Numbered from the stretch's first letter, positions 26,094 through 35,844 are shown. The stretch: 64,000 bases of DNA from Anaerocaecibacter muris (GCF_943192945.1 NZ_CALPCE010000007.1:50402-114401), one strand, 5' to 3'. The notes: generated from the letters alone by a model not told the origin. Program-made: numbers and translations.

Positions 26094-27869
26094 ATGACAA
26101 GAAACGAAGTTGACAAAAAGTATAAGTGGAACTTGTCCGACATGGTCAAGAGCGCGGACGAGTTTGAAAAACTGTTCAAGGACGTGGAAACCGCGTTGCC
26201 CGCGCTCGCTTCGTACAAAGGCAAGCTCGGCGATCGCGCCGCCGCGCTCGAATTTTTCAAGCTGGACGGCGAGGTAGAGCGCAAGCTGGAACTTATTTAT
26301 ATTTGGTCGCACATGTATAAGGACGAGGACGCGAAGAACGGCGAGGCTATGAGCCTTGCCATGCGTACAGACGGGCTTGCGGCGCGGTGCGGCGAAACGG
26401 TCGCGTTTATAGACAGCGAACTTTCCGCGCTCGACAAAGCGACGCTCGACGCATATATCGCCGACCCCGATTTTGCCGAATACGATTTTTCGCTCAAAGA
26501 GGTGTTGCGCAGAAAAGCGCATATTCTTTCGGACAGGGAGGAGGCGCTCCTCGCCATGAGTTCGGACGCGCTTCGCACGACGACCAACGTCGCGCACATG
26601 CTGTTCGACGCCGATATGAAGTTCGAGCCGGTCGTCAAAGGCGGCAAAAAAATCGAGCTGAACAACAGTTCTTACGGCGAGCTTTTAGGCGACGAGAACC
26701 GCGAAGTGCGCAAGTCGGCGTTTAACAATCTTTACGACGGATATATCGCGCACATCAACACGCTTGCCGCCAACTATGCGGGCAGCGTCAAGGGCGACAA
26801 CTTTGTCGCGCGCGCTCGCGGCTATAAAGACGGGCTGGAAATGTCCATGTTCGGCGACGGCGTGCCGTCGTCGGTGTATACCAACCTTATCGACGCGGTC
26901 AATAAGAACTTCGCGCCGTTGCACAGATACATTGCGTTGCGCAAAAAGTTGCTCGGCTTAAAGGAACAGCACATGTACGATTTGTATGTGCCCGTTATCG
27001 AAAACGCCGAAATGAAACTGCCTTACGAAGAGGCGTGTCAAACCGTGCTCACCGCGCTCGCGCCCATGGGCGACGAGTATGTCGGACTGTTAAAGCGCGC
27101 TATGACCGAGGGTTGGATAGACGTAATGCCGTCCGCCGGCAAGCGCGGCGGCGCATACAGCTGGTCGGCGTATTCCGCGCACCCTTACGTCCTGCTCAAT
27201 TACACGCCGACGACCGAGGACATATTCACGCTCGCGCACGAGCTGGGGCATTGCCTGCACTCCTACTATTCGCAGAACGGTCAGCCGTTCTCCAAGTGGA
27301 ATTATCAGATTTTCGTCGCCGAGGTCGCGTCCATTTGCAACGAAACGTTGCTCGACGAATATCTTATGAAAAACGTCAAGGACGTTAATATCAAAAAGTA
27401 CCTGTTGAGCTTGCGGCTCAACCGCTTCCGCACGACGCTGTTCCGTCAAGCCATGTTCGCCGAGTTCGAGTACAACGCGCACAAAATGGACTTGGAGGGC
27501 AAGCCGCTCACCGTCGATAATCTTTCGGGCATGTACCTCGAACTCAATAAAAAGTATTACGGCGCGGACGTCGTGTCGGACGACAAGATAGCTTACGAGT
27601 GGTCGCGCATACCGCACTTCTACAATGCGTTCTATGTCTACAAATACTCGACGGGCATGACCGCCGCGACGAGCATTGCGCAGAATATCCTTAAAAATCC
27701 CGAATACGTCAACGTTTACAAAAACAAGTTCTTAAAGGCGGGCGGACACAAACTGCCTTACGACATACTGTGCGACGCGCAGGTCGATCTCGCAACCGTC
27801 AAGCCTTACGACGACGCGTTCGCGTTTTTCAACGCCGCGCTCGACGAACTGGAAGAGCTTTGCAAATGA
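26094..27869 (+). CDS. pepF: Oligoendopeptidase F (M3 family)
   Basis: A zinc metallopeptidase that degrades peptides of roughly 7-17 residues in the cytosol. The metal site is HELGH at residues 382-386 with the third ligand Glu in EVASICNE about 28 residues later. The length of 591 is typical. The preceding N-terminal helical domain is complete and the start follows AAAGAGG. The stop overlaps the next lipoprotein start by four bases (ATGA). Confidence 0.96.
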   Translation: MTRNEVDKKYKWNLSDMVKSADEFEKLFKDVETALPALASYKGKLGDRAAALEFFKLDGEVERKLELIYIWSHMYKDEDAKNGEAMSLAMRTDGLAARCGETVAFIDSELSALDKATLDAYIADPDFAEYDFSLKEVLRRKAHILSDREEALLAMSSDALRTTTNVAHMLFDADMKFEPVVKGGKKIELNNSSYGELLGDENREVRKSAFNNLYDGYIAHINTLAANYAGSVKGDNFVARARGYKDGLEMSMFGDGVPSSVYTNLIDAVNKNFAPLHRYIALRKKLLGLKEQHMYDLYVPVIENAEMKLPYEEACQTVLTALAPMGDEYVGLLKRAMTEGWIDVMPSAGKRGGAYSWSAYSAHPYVLLNYTPTTEDIFTLAHELGHCLHSYYSQNGQPFSKWNYQIFVAEVASICNETLLDEYLMKNVKDVNIKKYLLSLRLNRFRTTLFRQAMFAEFEYNAHKMDLEGKPLTVDNLSGMYLELNKKYYGADVVSDDKIAYEWSRIPHFYNAFYVYKYSTGMTAATSIAQNILKNPEYVNVYKNKFLKAGGHKLPYDILCDAQVDLATVKPYDDAFAFFNAALDELEELCK

Positions 27870-28783
27870 GTTTTATAGCGCGGCTCAAAGGAATAAAGCG
27901 CATTGCCGCGCTTATTGCCGTTTGCGTCGTCGCCGTTGCGCTTACGGGTTGCGGCGCGAGCCTTACGTTTTACGACTACACCGAAAACGGCGTGCGCTAC
28001 AACGAGTACGAACTGCGTATCGACGCAGACGTTGCGGCGAGCATGGACGATTCCGCCACCGCCGACGGCGACGGCAAGCCGTACACCGTGCAACGCTATT
28101 TTTACGAACTGTTTACGGGGTTCGGCTACGAACTTGTCGGCGCGGAACTTTCCAAAACGCAATACTCGGTGCGCTACCGCAAGCCGTTAATGGGCGAGTC
28201 CGATTTGTACAGGTACGGGCAGGAGGTTGTGTTCGTCACCGATTATACCGAAAACCCGTTCGTAAGAACGTACTTCGTCACCGCGCCCAATCCGTTCAAC
28301 GGCGTGCGCAAGGCTTACGAGGCGATTGAGCCGTTGCAGTCCTCGACCATGCTCGAACGCATTAAGAACGGCGTGGTTGCGCGCGACGAATATAACGAGC
28401 TTGTAACGGTGTTCCCGTCGGTGCGCGACGCGTTTCCGTATCTCAAAGACGTCGACCCCGACGGGCTGTTGCTTAACTACTCGCGCGTAGGGTCGAAGCG
28501 CATGGAATCATCGGGCACGGTCGCGCGGACGGACGGCAAAAATTCGGAATACGTGTTTTCGCGGTACTTCGACGACGCGCAAACAACGGTTGACTTCGAG
28601 TATCGCCGACCCGTGCCTTACGGCTGGTATCTTACGGCGCTCGGCGCGGGCGCGGTCACGCTTGCCGTATTCCTAATAATCACGCGCGCCAAAAAAACAA
28701 AAACTACGTTGCTCGACCGCTTCCCGTACAATCCCGAGGAGTACAGGGATTACGACAACAATCTGCCGAGCAATCTTTACTGA
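27866..28783 (+). CDS. Lipoprotein with C-terminal membrane anchor, unknown
   Basis: The 305-residue protein starts at an ATG that overlaps the pepF stop. It has a lipoprotein-type signal with LTGC (Cys 29), a beta-rich outer domain, a single C-terminal membrane helix (about 258-278) and a short basic then acidic tail. A lipid anchor plus a C-terminal helix is unusual and suggests a sensor-like or adaptor role across the membrane. I do not recognise a family. It sits between pepF and dnaB in one transcription unit, but that gives no functional hint. Confidence 0.65.
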   Translation: MSFIARLKGIKRIAALIAVCVVAVALTGCGASLTFYDYTENGVRYNEYELRIDADVAASMDDSATADGDGKPYTVQRYFYELFTGFGYELVGAELSKTQYSVRYRKPLMGESDLYRYGQEVVFVTDYTENPFVRTYFVTAPNPFNGVRKAYEAIEPLQSSTMLERIKNGVVARDEYNELVTVFPSVRDAFPYLKDVDPDGLLLNYSRVGSKRMESSGTVARTDGKNSEYVFSRYFDDAQTTVDFEYRRPVPYGWYLTALGAGAVTLAVFLIITRAKKTKTTLLDRFPYNPEEYRDYDNNLPSNLY

Positions 28784-28799
28784 CCGAAAAGGAGCCGAT

Positions 28800-30380
28800 A
28801 TGCCCACCAAGAAAGACGAACGCGAAGAGTTTATAAAAAATCACCCGCACGTCGTTGCGCGCGAAACGCCCAACAGTTACGAAGCGGAAACCGCGTTGAT
28901 AGGCGGCATGCTGATTGACGGACCGACCGCAACCAAGTACATGCCCCAGCTCACCGCGGACGATTTTTATACGCCCGCGCATAAAAGCATATTCGATGCG
29001 CTCAACGCGCTGTTCAATTCCGCGCGCCCTATCGACCTTGTCACTGTCGTGGGCGAGCTCGAAAAAAGCGGCACGCTGGAAATCAGCGGCGGCGTGGAAT
29101 ATCTATCGGGCGTGATCGCCGCCGTGCCGTCGGTCGCCAACTCCGAGTATTACTTCGATATTGTCAAAAAACACTCGCGCCTGCGTTCCATTATAGAAAT
29201 TGCCAAGCGCATGGCGGACGAGGCGTATGCGCTCGATCCGGAAGATAACGCGCTCGCGCGCGCGGAAGCCGCGCTGTACGGTTTGGCGGAAAGCAATCGC
29301 CGCGGCAAGCCCGAAATTTTGTCGGGATTTGTCAAGACCGTCATGCAGGACCTAAAAGACAGATCGACTATGGACACCGTTTTCCGCGGCGTGCCGACGG
29401 GCTTCCCCAAGCTCGATATGATGTTGGGCGGCGGGTTTCAAAAAAGCGATTTGATAATACTTGCCGCGCGCCCCGGTCAGGGTAAGACCAGCTTTGCCAT
29501 GAACTGCGCGGTCAACGCCGCGCGTCGCAAACGCCCCGACAACGGCAAGCATTACGCCGTCGCGGTGTTCTCGCTGGAAATGAGCGCCGTTCAGCTCGCC
29601 AAGCGCATACTGTGTTCGGTCGGCGATTACGACATGTCGCGCGCCAATCGCGCAATAGTCACCGAAACTGAGTGGGAAAGGCTGTACGCCGCGCGCGACG
29701 AGCTTACCCAAGCGAGTTTGTATATCGACGAATCGGGCAACATAACGCCCGCCGAAATTCTGTCCAAGTGCCGCGCGCTCAAACACTCGACGGGACTGGA
29801 CTTTATAATGATAGACTACTTACAGCTCATGCAAAGCGGTAAGCGCACCGACAACTTCGTTCGCGAGGTCGCGGAAATCACGCGCGCAATCAAGCTCGCG
29901 GCAAAGGAACTGGACGTGCCTATACTGTTGCTTTCGCAGATGTCGAGAAGCATCGAACAGCGCAAGGGCGCGGATAAGGAATCCAAACTGTCCGACTTGC
30001 GCGATTCGGGCGCAATCGAGCAGGACGCGGATATTGTCTTGTTTATCGACCGCAAGGACGCACCCGCGGGCGACAACGGTGCGAGCGGCGCGTATTCCAA
30101 GCCCGCCGCGTCCGAAGTGTACTTGAACGTCGCCAAACACCGCAACGGCGAAACGGGCAACATCAAACTCATTTGGAACTCGCCGACCGTCACGTTTAAA
30201 GACCCCGACTACAAGGGCGAGCTCACTCCGCCCGCATACTATTCGGGACGCGACAGCGGATTCGAGGAGTCCGCGCCGCCGCCGCAGGATATGTACGGCG
30301 CGCCGACAGACGACGACGGCAACTTCGACGGCGACGATTTGTCGGGCGGCATGGACGCAGAGGACAGCGGACTAATATAA
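28800..30380 (+). CDS. dnaB: Replicative DNA helicase DnaB
   Basis: The N-terminal DnaB domain (ETALIGGMLIDG near residue 30) is followed by the RecA-like helicase core: Walker A ARPGQGKTSFAMN near residue 222, Walker B IMIDYLQLM near 337, and the H4 motif around LSQMSRSIEQR. It unwinds DNA ahead of the replication fork as a hexamer. The 526 residues exceed the usual 440-460 because of a C-terminal tail (about 470-526) rich in Asp, Gly and Pro, which may bind a partner. No intein is seen. AAAGGAG fixes the start. Confidence 0.96.
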   Translation: MPTKKDEREEFIKNHPHVVARETPNSYEAETALIGGMLIDGPTATKYMPQLTADDFYTPAHKSIFDALNALFNSARPIDLVTVVGELEKSGTLEISGGVEYLSGVIAAVPSVANSEYYFDIVKKHSRLRSIIEIAKRMADEAYALDPEDNALARAEAALYGLAESNRRGKPEILSGFVKTVMQDLKDRSTMDTVFRGVPTGFPKLDMMLGGGFQKSDLIILAARPGQGKTSFAMNCAVNAARRKRPDNGKHYAVAVFSLEMSAVQLAKRILCSVGDYDMSRANRAIVTETEWERLYAARDELTQASLYIDESGNITPAEILSKCRALKHSTGLDFIMIDYLQLMQSGKRTDNFVREVAEITRAIKLAAKELDVPILLLSQMSRSIEQRKGADKESKLSDLRDSGAIEQDADIVLFIDRKDAPAGDNGASGAYSKPAASEVYLNVAKHRNGETGNIKLIWNSPTVTFKDPDYKGELTPPAYYSGRDSGFEESAPPPQDMYGAPTDDDGNFDGDDLSGGMDAEDSGLI

Positions 30381-30407
30381 TGAATAGTTAAAAGTGAATA
30401 GTTAAGG

Positions 30408-30440
30408 AAGGCTTGCGACAAATCGCAAGCCTTAATTTTA
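30408..30440 (+). terminator. Terminator of the dnaB unit
   Basis: AAGGCTTGCGA/TCGCAAGCCTT arms (30408-30418, 30423-30433) with a 4-base loop and TTTTA after it. Confidence 0.85.
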
Positions 30441-30530
30441 TATTGTGCGGCTAAATACAGAAAAGAAATGCTTATACCGCCCATCATTTCGAGCCTGTCG
30501 AGAAATCAAGGCGAACCGCCGCATAGTAAA
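30440..30530. repeat. Palindromic repeat, fifth locus
   Basis: A short left remnant (GTGCGGCTAA), linker (ACAGAAAAGAAATGCTTATAC) and right part with CCCATCATTTCGAGCC ... AACCGCCGCA, between the convergent dnaB and MATE genes. Confidence 0.75.
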
Positions 30531-30544
30531 TCGGCAATGATTAT

Positions 30545-31936
30545 CTATCTATCCACCGAGCTATCAGCCTTAATCGACTTAAAGTAAGTAACCGTTATCA
30601 CGGCGGCGATAATAATGGCAATGCCGTCGGCAATGGGGGCTGCCCACAGCACGCCGTCTATGCCCATGGAAAGCGGCAACGTCACGGCGAGCGGGATAAA
30701 AAACAAAACGTCGCGCAAGACCGAGGCGACGACGGCGCGGGCGGGCTTGCCCGCCGCTTGGAAAAACAGCGACGTCATTTTTACCGAGCAAGTAAACGTG
30801 ACAAACATCAGGAATATGCGGAACGTCTTGACGGCAAAGTCTTTGTACAGTACCGGATCGGAGTATTTGGGCGCGCCGAATATGCCGACAACGGCGAGCG
30901 GCGCAAGCTCGAACAACAGCGTTGCGACCAGCCCTATCGCGACGGTGCACAGCAGAATATAAAGAAATAGCTTTTTGACGCGCGCGTAATTTTTTGCGCC
31001 GACGTTATAGCTTATAATAGGTTGACAGCCGAGCGCAATGCCGACGGTCAGATTGATAACCACCGTAAAAACCTTGTTCTCTATCGCGATAACCGCGAGC
31101 GGAATATCCTCGCCGTAAGCCGATTGCCCGCCGTACTTTTTGAGCATAACGTTACACACTACGGCAATCGCGACAATGGTCAACTGTGTGGCTAACGACG
31201 ACAGTCCGAGCTTTACCGCTTCGCCGAACTTGCGCATGTCGGGCTTAAAACTGTCAATGCCGAAGTCGAAAGTTTTGGTTTTGCGCGCCATGTAAAATGC
31301 GCTAATCGCAAGCGACAGGGTTTGACCGATAACGGTTGCCCACGCCGCGCCCGCCATGCCCATGCCGAGCGCGAATATAAACACCGCGTCGAGAATAATG
31401 TTTGCAATCGCGCCGACGAGCAAAGACGACATCGCCCATGCGGGACTGCCGTCCGCGCGTATAATCCCGTTTATCATGTTCATAGCCATAAACACGGGCA
31501 TAAACCCGAGCACTATATCGAAGTATTCGACGGCAAGATCGATAGTGTTTTCGGACGCGCCGAAAAAATACAGGAGCGGACGCTTTATCGGATAAAACAC
31601 CGCAAGCATGCCCGCGCCGACAATTACTGTAAAAATTATGCCCGTGCCCATTGCGCGGTGCGCGCCGTCGGCTTCGTTCTTGCCCTGACAAATATTAAGG
31701 AACGCGGCGCACCCGTCGCCCAGCCACCACGCAAACGCCTGCGCAATTATAAATACGGGAAAAACCACGCCCGTCGCGGCGTTGCCGAGATCGCCTGCGA
31801 CGCTGTGTCCTATAAATATCTGATCGACAATGTTGTACAGCGCGGATACGAGCAAGGACAGCACGCACGGCACCGAAAACTTAATCATCAGCTTAAACAG
31901 CTTGCCTTCGCCGAGTTCCGCATTGGTTTGTTCCAT
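30545..31936 (-). CDS. MATE family multidrug/cation exporter
   Basis: The 463-residue protein has 12 hydrophobic helices in two homologous halves, with the MATE start (KFSVPCVLSLLVSALYNIVDQIFIG) and a second-half repeat. It would export toxic organic cations or drugs in exchange for Na+ or H+. The gene is divergent from a WYL-domain regulator across about 260 bp that includes an imperfect palindrome, so that regulator is a reasonable candidate to control it. GGGAGGC precedes the start. Confidence 0.92.
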   Translation of the reverse strand: MEQTNAELGEGKLFKLMIKFSVPCVLSLLVSALYNIVDQIFIGHSVAGDLGNAATGVVFPVFIIAQAFAWWLGDGCAAFLNICQGKNEADGAHRAMGTGIIFTVIVGAGMLAVFYPIKRPLLYFFGASENTIDLAVEYFDIVLGFMPVFMAMNMINGIIRADGSPAWAMSSLLVGAIANIILDAVFIFALGMGMAGAAWATVIGQTLSLAISAFYMARKTKTFDFGIDSFKPDMRKFGEAVKLGLSSLATQLTIVAIAVVCNVMLKKYGGQSAYGEDIPLAVIAIENKVFTVVINLTVGIALGCQPIISYNVGAKNYARVKKLFLYILLCTVAIGLVATLLFELAPLAVVGIFGAPKYSDPVLYKDFAVKTFRIFLMFVTFTCSVKMTSLFFQAAGKPARAVVASVLRDVLFFIPLAVTLPLSMGIDGVLWAAPIADGIAIIIAAVITVTYFKSIKADSSVDR

Positions 31937-32133
31937 AAAAAATAAAAGCCTCCCGTTATTTAAAGCGGAGTCTTTTTCGACCGTTAGGTGTGAGTAAAAG
32001 CTACCTGAAAACTGCGTGCGCGGAAAACATGCCGCGCGGTTTTTTCGTATTATATCAAATGCCGCTCAAAATGTCAAAAACTTTTCAGGGTCATAAAATC
32101 CGACGCGCCCGAAAATTTTTGCGGTAAAATTTC

Positions 32134-32159
32134 AAACATGACAATATTGTGTCGTGTTT
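32134..32159. promoter_or_regulatory. Imperfect palindrome between MATE and WYL regulator
   Basis: AAACATGACAAT faces ATTGTGTCGTGTTT; most positions pair. A TATAAT box (32166-32171) for the regulator follows directly. A candidate operator for the divergent genes. Confidence 0.4.
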
Positions 32160-32198
32160 GTATGCTATAATATTACGGAAAACGCAGGCGGGTGATTT

Positions 32199-33098
32199 AT
32201 GAGAACGGACAGACTGTTCGGCATAGTGCATTGTTTATTAAACGGCAAGACGACGACGTGCGAGCTTGCGGAGCGGTTCGGAGTGTCCAAGCGCACTATT
32301 CTGCGCGACCTCGAAACGCTGTCGCTCGCGGGTGTGCCCGTTTGCACAGCGTCGGGCAACGGCGGCGGCGTGTCCGTGCTCGACGGGTACGTGCTGGATA
32401 AAACCGCGCTGTCCGAGAGCGAGCGGGAGCAGATAGCTTGCGGGATAAAGATGTTTGCGCAGTTCGGAACGGACAGGCAGTCCGCGCAAAAACTCGCGGC
32501 GGTGTTTTCGAGAACGGACGCCGATTGGATAGACGTCGATTTTTCGGGCTGGGGCGCAAAGTTCGACAGCGACAAATTCGCCGCGCTCAAACATGCCGTA
32601 ACGAACGGGCGCGCAATCCGATTCGAGTACGTCGGATCGAGCGGCGGGCGTGTGTGGCGCAGTGCGTATCCGCTGAAACTTGTGTACAAGAGCAAGGCGT
32701 GGTACGTGCAGGCGTATTGCTTGTTGCGCGGCGCGTATAGGACGTTTAAAATAAGCCGCATGTCCGAAGTGACGGTGTTGCCGCAAACTTTCGATCCGCG
32801 CGAATACAGTCCGCCGCCGATAGATATTGCGCAAAGCGATTGGCAAGCCGTAGATATTTGCGCGACGTTCGCGCGCGGCGTTGCGTACAGAGTGTTCGAC
32901 GAGTTCGATGCAATCGAAATAACCGAGAACGCCGACGGGAGTTTGACCGTGCGAACAAGCATGCCGTACAACGATTATATAAGCGGATATTTAATGTCGT
33001 TCGGCGACGCGTTATTGGACTTGTCGCCCAAAGGTTTGCGCGACGAAATAACTTGCAAGTGCAAAATTCTGCTTGAAAATTTTTCAAAAGTGACATGA
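32199..33098 (+). CDS. YafY-type WYL-domain transcriptional regulator
   Basis: Residues 1-60 form a DeoR-like winged helix (TTTCELAERFGVSKRTILRDLETL), and the middle region is a WYL domain (IRFEYVGSSGGRVWRSAYPLKLVYKSKAWYVQAYC), which in known members binds nucleic acid or nucleotide-like ligands. The C-terminal part is the usual WCX extension. The length of 299 is typical. It is divergent from the MATE exporter and 42 bp ahead of an MBL-fold gene. Target genes are not known. Confidence 0.92.
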   Translation: MRTDRLFGIVHCLLNGKTTTCELAERFGVSKRTILRDLETLSLAGVPVCTASGNGGGVSVLDGYVLDKTALSESEREQIACGIKMFAQFGTDRQSAQKLAAVFSRTDADWIDVDFSGWGAKFDSDKFAALKHAVTNGRAIRFEYVGSSGGRVWRSAYPLKLVYKSKAWYVQAYCLLRGAYRTFKISRMSEVTVLPQTFDPREYSPPPIDIAQSDWQAVDICATFARGVAYRVFDEFDAIEITENADGSLTVRTSMPYNDYISGYLMSFGDALLDLSPKGLRDEITCKCKILLENFSKVT

Positions 33099-33140
33099 CG
33101 CTGTCGCGCCGCGACGGTAGAATATAAAGGAGTTTTGAGT

Positions 33141-33914
33141 ATGAACGGTTACGATAAAGATTGGTTCGCCGTCGATAGGATAGACGACGACACCTACATA
33201 ATAAGCGAATATCGGCATTGGGAAGAAACGCACTGCTATTTGCTGATAGGCAAGGCGCGCGCGTTGCTTATAGATACGGGTTTGGGCATACGCAATATTG
33301 CCGAGGTCGTGGCAAGCCTTACCGACAAACCCGTCACGGCGATAGCGACGCACGCGCACTGGGATCATATCGGCGGGCATAGGTATTTCCCCGATTTCTA
33401 TGTGCACGAATCGGAACTCGATTGGATCAACGGCAAGTTCCCGTTGCCGATAAACGTTGTGCGCGATATGGTCATGGATAGGTGCGACGCGCCAAATGAT
33501 TTCGACGTTGCGAAGTACGAGTTGTTCAGCGGAACGCCGACAAAAGTCTTGCGTGGCGGCGAGGTTATCGACCTCGGCGGGCGGGCGGTGGAAGCGGTGC
33601 ACACGGCAGGACACTCGCCGGGGCATATGTGTTTTTGGGAGCGCGACCGAGGGTATTTGTTTACGGGCGATTTGGTGTATAAAGATACGCTGTTCGCTTA
33701 TTATCCGTCCACCGATCCGCAAGCATATTTGCAGTCGTTGCGAAAAGTATCGGAGCTGAATTGCAAAAGAGTTTTCCCCGCGCACCATACGCTCGATATA
33801 CAGTCGGAAATAATTTTGCGTATGCGCGACGCATTGACCGACCTCGATAAAGCGGGTTTGTTAAAGCACGGGAGCGGAACGTTCGACTATGGCGATTGGG
33901 CAATACAATTGTAA
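33141..33914 (+). CDS. MBL-fold metal-dependent hydrolase
   Basis: A 257-residue metallo-beta-lactamase fold protein with THAHWDHIGGH (the HxHxDH metal motif) near residue 72, a later His in AGHSPGHM near 160 and Asp in FTGDLVY near 178. Such enzymes hydrolyse thioesters, lactones or glyoxalase-type substrates; the exact one cannot be read. I use the ATG at 33141, 8 bases after GGAG, rather than a TTG two codons earlier. It lies between the WYL regulator and a DJ-1 protein, likely in one operon. Confidence 0.9.
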   Translation: MNGYDKDWFAVDRIDDDTYIISEYRHWEETHCYLLIGKARALLIDTGLGIRNIAEVVASLTDKPVTAIATHAHWDHIGGHRYFPDFYVHESELDWINGKFPLPINVVRDMVMDRCDAPNDFDVAKYELFSGTPTKVLRGGEVIDLGGRAVEAVHTAGHSPGHMCFWERDRGYLFTGDLVYKDTLFAYYPSTDPQAYLQSLRKVSELNCKRVFPAHHTLDIQSEIILRMRDALTDLDKAGLLKHGSGTFDYGDWAIQL

Positions 33915-33952
33915 TTTATTATCGATAAAGGAGTAAACATAGGTGAAGTGAA

Positions 33953-34540
33953 ATGAGCGACAAACAGAATATTTTGTACGTGATTTTGGATAAATGGGCG
34001 GACTGGGAGTATGCGTTTGCGGCGGGAGCCGTCGCGTACCTCGGCGAGGACAAGTACCGCAATATCGTAGTTTCGACCGATACGAATATTAAACAGTCGA
34101 TGTGCGGGCTTCGGTGTTTGCCCGATTGCGATTTGGAGAATGTGCCGACGAAATACGCCGCTGTCGTATTGATAGGCGGCTTGTCGTGGCGGGGAGGCGA
34201 CGCGGAAAAAGTAATGCCGCTTGTAAAACAATGTCTTGAAAAGGGCAAGCCGTTGGGCGCGATTTGCGACGCGTGTAGATTTTTGGCGGGCATGGGCGTA
34301 CTAAATAACGTCAAGCATACGGGCAACGGCGCGAGCGAATTGAACGAGGCAGGCGACGGGTACAAAAATCCGCAAGGGTTTGTAGCCGAACAAGCGGTGC
34401 GCGACAAAGGTATAATCACAGCGAACGGCACGGCGGCGTTGGAGTTTGCGCGCGAATTGTGTTTGGAATTGGGCATAAACGAAAAACAGATCGAAACGTG
34501 GTACACATTTTATAAGCGCGGTTTTTTTGCCTCGGCATAA
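33953..34540 (+). CDS. DJ-1/PfpI family protein
   Basis: The 195-residue protein has the DJ-1/PfpI fold with a nucleophile elbow in AICDACRFLA near residue 105, giving the reactive Cys, and a conserved Gly-Gly in VLIGGLSWRGG. Family members act as glyoxalases, deglycases, chaperones or amidases; the neighbouring MBL hydrolase would fit aldehyde detoxification, which is only inference. It is last in the unit and is followed by a terminator overlapping the tRNA promoter. Confidence 0.88.
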   Translation: MSDKQNILYVILDKWADWEYAFAAGAVAYLGEDKYRNIVVSTDTNIKQSMCGLRCLPDCDLENVPTKYAAVVLIGGLSWRGGDAEKVMPLVKQCLEKGKPLGAICDACRFLAGMGVLNNVKHTGNGASELNEAGDGYKNPQGFVAEQAVRDKGIITANGTAALEFARELCLELGINEKQIETWYTFYKRGFFASA

Positions 34541-34563
34541 AAACAAATTTTACTAAAAAAAGA

Positions 34564-34592
34564 TTGACAAGACAGCGGCAATATAGTATAAT
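34564..34592 (+). promoter_or_regulatory. Promoter of the tRNA-Thr locus
   Basis: TTGACA (34564-34569) and TATAAT (34587-34592), 17 bp apart. It stands in front of the split tRNA-Thr and now drives the intact copy at 34758. Confidence 0.88.
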
Positions 34593-34624
34593 GTATCGGG
34601 TTTGACAAAGCCCGATACTTTTTT
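34593..34624 (+). terminator. Terminator overlapping the tRNA transcription start
   Basis: GTATCGGG/CCCGATAC hairpin and six T. Its left arm lies at or before the transcript start of the tRNA promoter, so it can stop transcripts from the DJ-1 gene but not those starting here. Confidence 0.75.
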
Positions 34625-34654
34625 AATCGGCTTTGCAAACAAAAACAAAATCAT

Positions 34655-34699
34655 GCTGTTATGGCTCAGTCGGTAGAGCACCACCTTGGTAAGGACGAG
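34655..34699 (+). pseudogene. 5' half of a split tRNA-Thr(GGT)
   Basis: Acceptor strand GCTGTTA, D arm, anticodon 5' stem CCACC and loop TTGGTAA are present, then the sequence diverges (GGACGAG instead of GGTGG). The matching 3' half is at 36058-36102: its GGTGG pairs perfectly with CCACC, and TAACAGC pairs with GCTGTTA. The break is at the shared TTGGTAAGG. Confidence 0.88.
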
Positions 34700-34757
34700 T
34701 GCTACACAGAATGCAGTTATAGCACAACTTAATATTTAACCCCCTAAAAAGGGTTAT

Positions 34758-34833
34758 GCTGTTATGGCTCAGCAGGTAGAGCACGTCCTTGGTAAGGACG
34801 AGGTCGCGGGTTCAAGTCCCGCTAACAGCTCCA
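34758..34833 (+). tRNA. tRNA-Thr (anticodon GGT), intact
   Basis: Acceptor GCTGTTA/TAACAGC, anticodon stem CGTCC/GGACG with loop TTGGTAA (anticodon GGT, codon ACC), T arm GCGGG-TTCAAGT-CCCGC and encoded CCA. It lies inside the element that broke the resident tRNA-Thr and has the same anticodon, so it can replace the lost function. Confidence 0.95.
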
Positions 34834-34835
34834 AA

Positions 34836-34865
34836 GAAACCACCAAATACGGTGGTTTTTTCTTT
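34836..34865 (+). terminator. Terminator after tRNA-Thr
   Basis: ACCACC/GGTGGT hairpin and a T run immediately after the CCA end. Confidence 0.8.
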
Positions 34866-35184
34866 ATTTTACCCCATATTTAGTAAGTTTTTATGAATTT
34901 TCGTTTTTGGATTTCGTGTGCCACCGAACATAAAAATGTGCCATTATGTGCCAAAGGGCATTTTTAAGTGTTTTTTATAGTATTGTATCAAATCGAATAA
35001 AAAAAGCAACCGCCGAAAGGCGGTCTAAATCGTTCTAAATGTGCCAAATTCTGCCCTCGTGGCACACGCGTGGCACATAAACTTGCTTTTGGCACACGTC
35101 CTTTCCAATAGGATAGATGAACATTTTGAAATAAAAAAGTGGGCGGTTTATCCAACCACCCACTTGTTAGAGACTTAATTTATT

Positions 35185-35844
35185 CTAAGATAAGAACTCT
35201 GCATATCGATTAAGAAGGTATTCGATTTTCTCGTAACTAAGTAGTCCTTTACCGATAGCAACTTTGAAATATTTAGCTTGAAAAGCATCAAAAATTTCTA
35301 TTGACACGGGGAAGAGATTGTTAAATTCTTCGTAAGTAAATAATCCATACTCTTCGATATCGGCTAAATACGCTTCATGATTGATTGTGAGAGTTTCTGA
35401 ATCCACGTCAAAGATATTGAACAATCCCGAAATTCCGCCAGGCATAGAAAGCATTCCGTTTACATAATAACACAAATGTCCATATGTCACAGGACTCCAC
35501 GCACTTGTGTATATAGTTTTTCCAATAAAATCACTGGTTTTATGAATTGTAATTTCACGGGCGTTAACAGTGTAATAGTTTTTGTTGATTTGATTTCCAA
35601 TTCCAATTGATGACTTAATACCATTATACGAAGCAAATTGCAAAGTGCCATCGTATTTACTTGGCTTAATAGTTTCAGGTGCTGTATAAGTGAATGATTG
35701 ATCCCAAGGAACAACATATTTCTCTGATACCGGTAAAAATACTTCACAATCAGCTTGCGTCTGCCAAAAACTATATTCTATTGCAATCGTATAAGTTTGC
35801 GCTGTCCATTTAGCATAGAGCGTAGGAAGAATGTCAGATATATC
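35185..35844 (-). pseudogene. N-terminally truncated InlB-repeat surface protein
   Basis: The open frame runs from 35844, just inside a stop, to 35185, about 219 residues. It begins with TLYAKWTAQTYTI, the end of a Listeria-Bacteroides/InlB B-repeat, followed by a C-terminal region I do not recognise, ending in helices (EEYGLFTYEEFNNLFPVSI). The preceding repeats and secretion signal are missing, so it is the tail of a larger gene. An internal start at 35643 has no convincing binding site. It lies within the tRNA-Thr element remnant. Confidence 0.6.

Noticed and set aside
28800..30380. Intein in DnaB
   Set aside because: Walker A, Walker B and the following motifs have normal spacing; the extra length is a C-terminal acidic tail.
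31937..32060. Riboswitch or small RNA in the MATE leader
   Set aside because: There is a plus-strand GCGCGG/CCGCGC hairpin with a T run near 32018-32046, but I could match no known aptamer and no plus-strand gene ends there.
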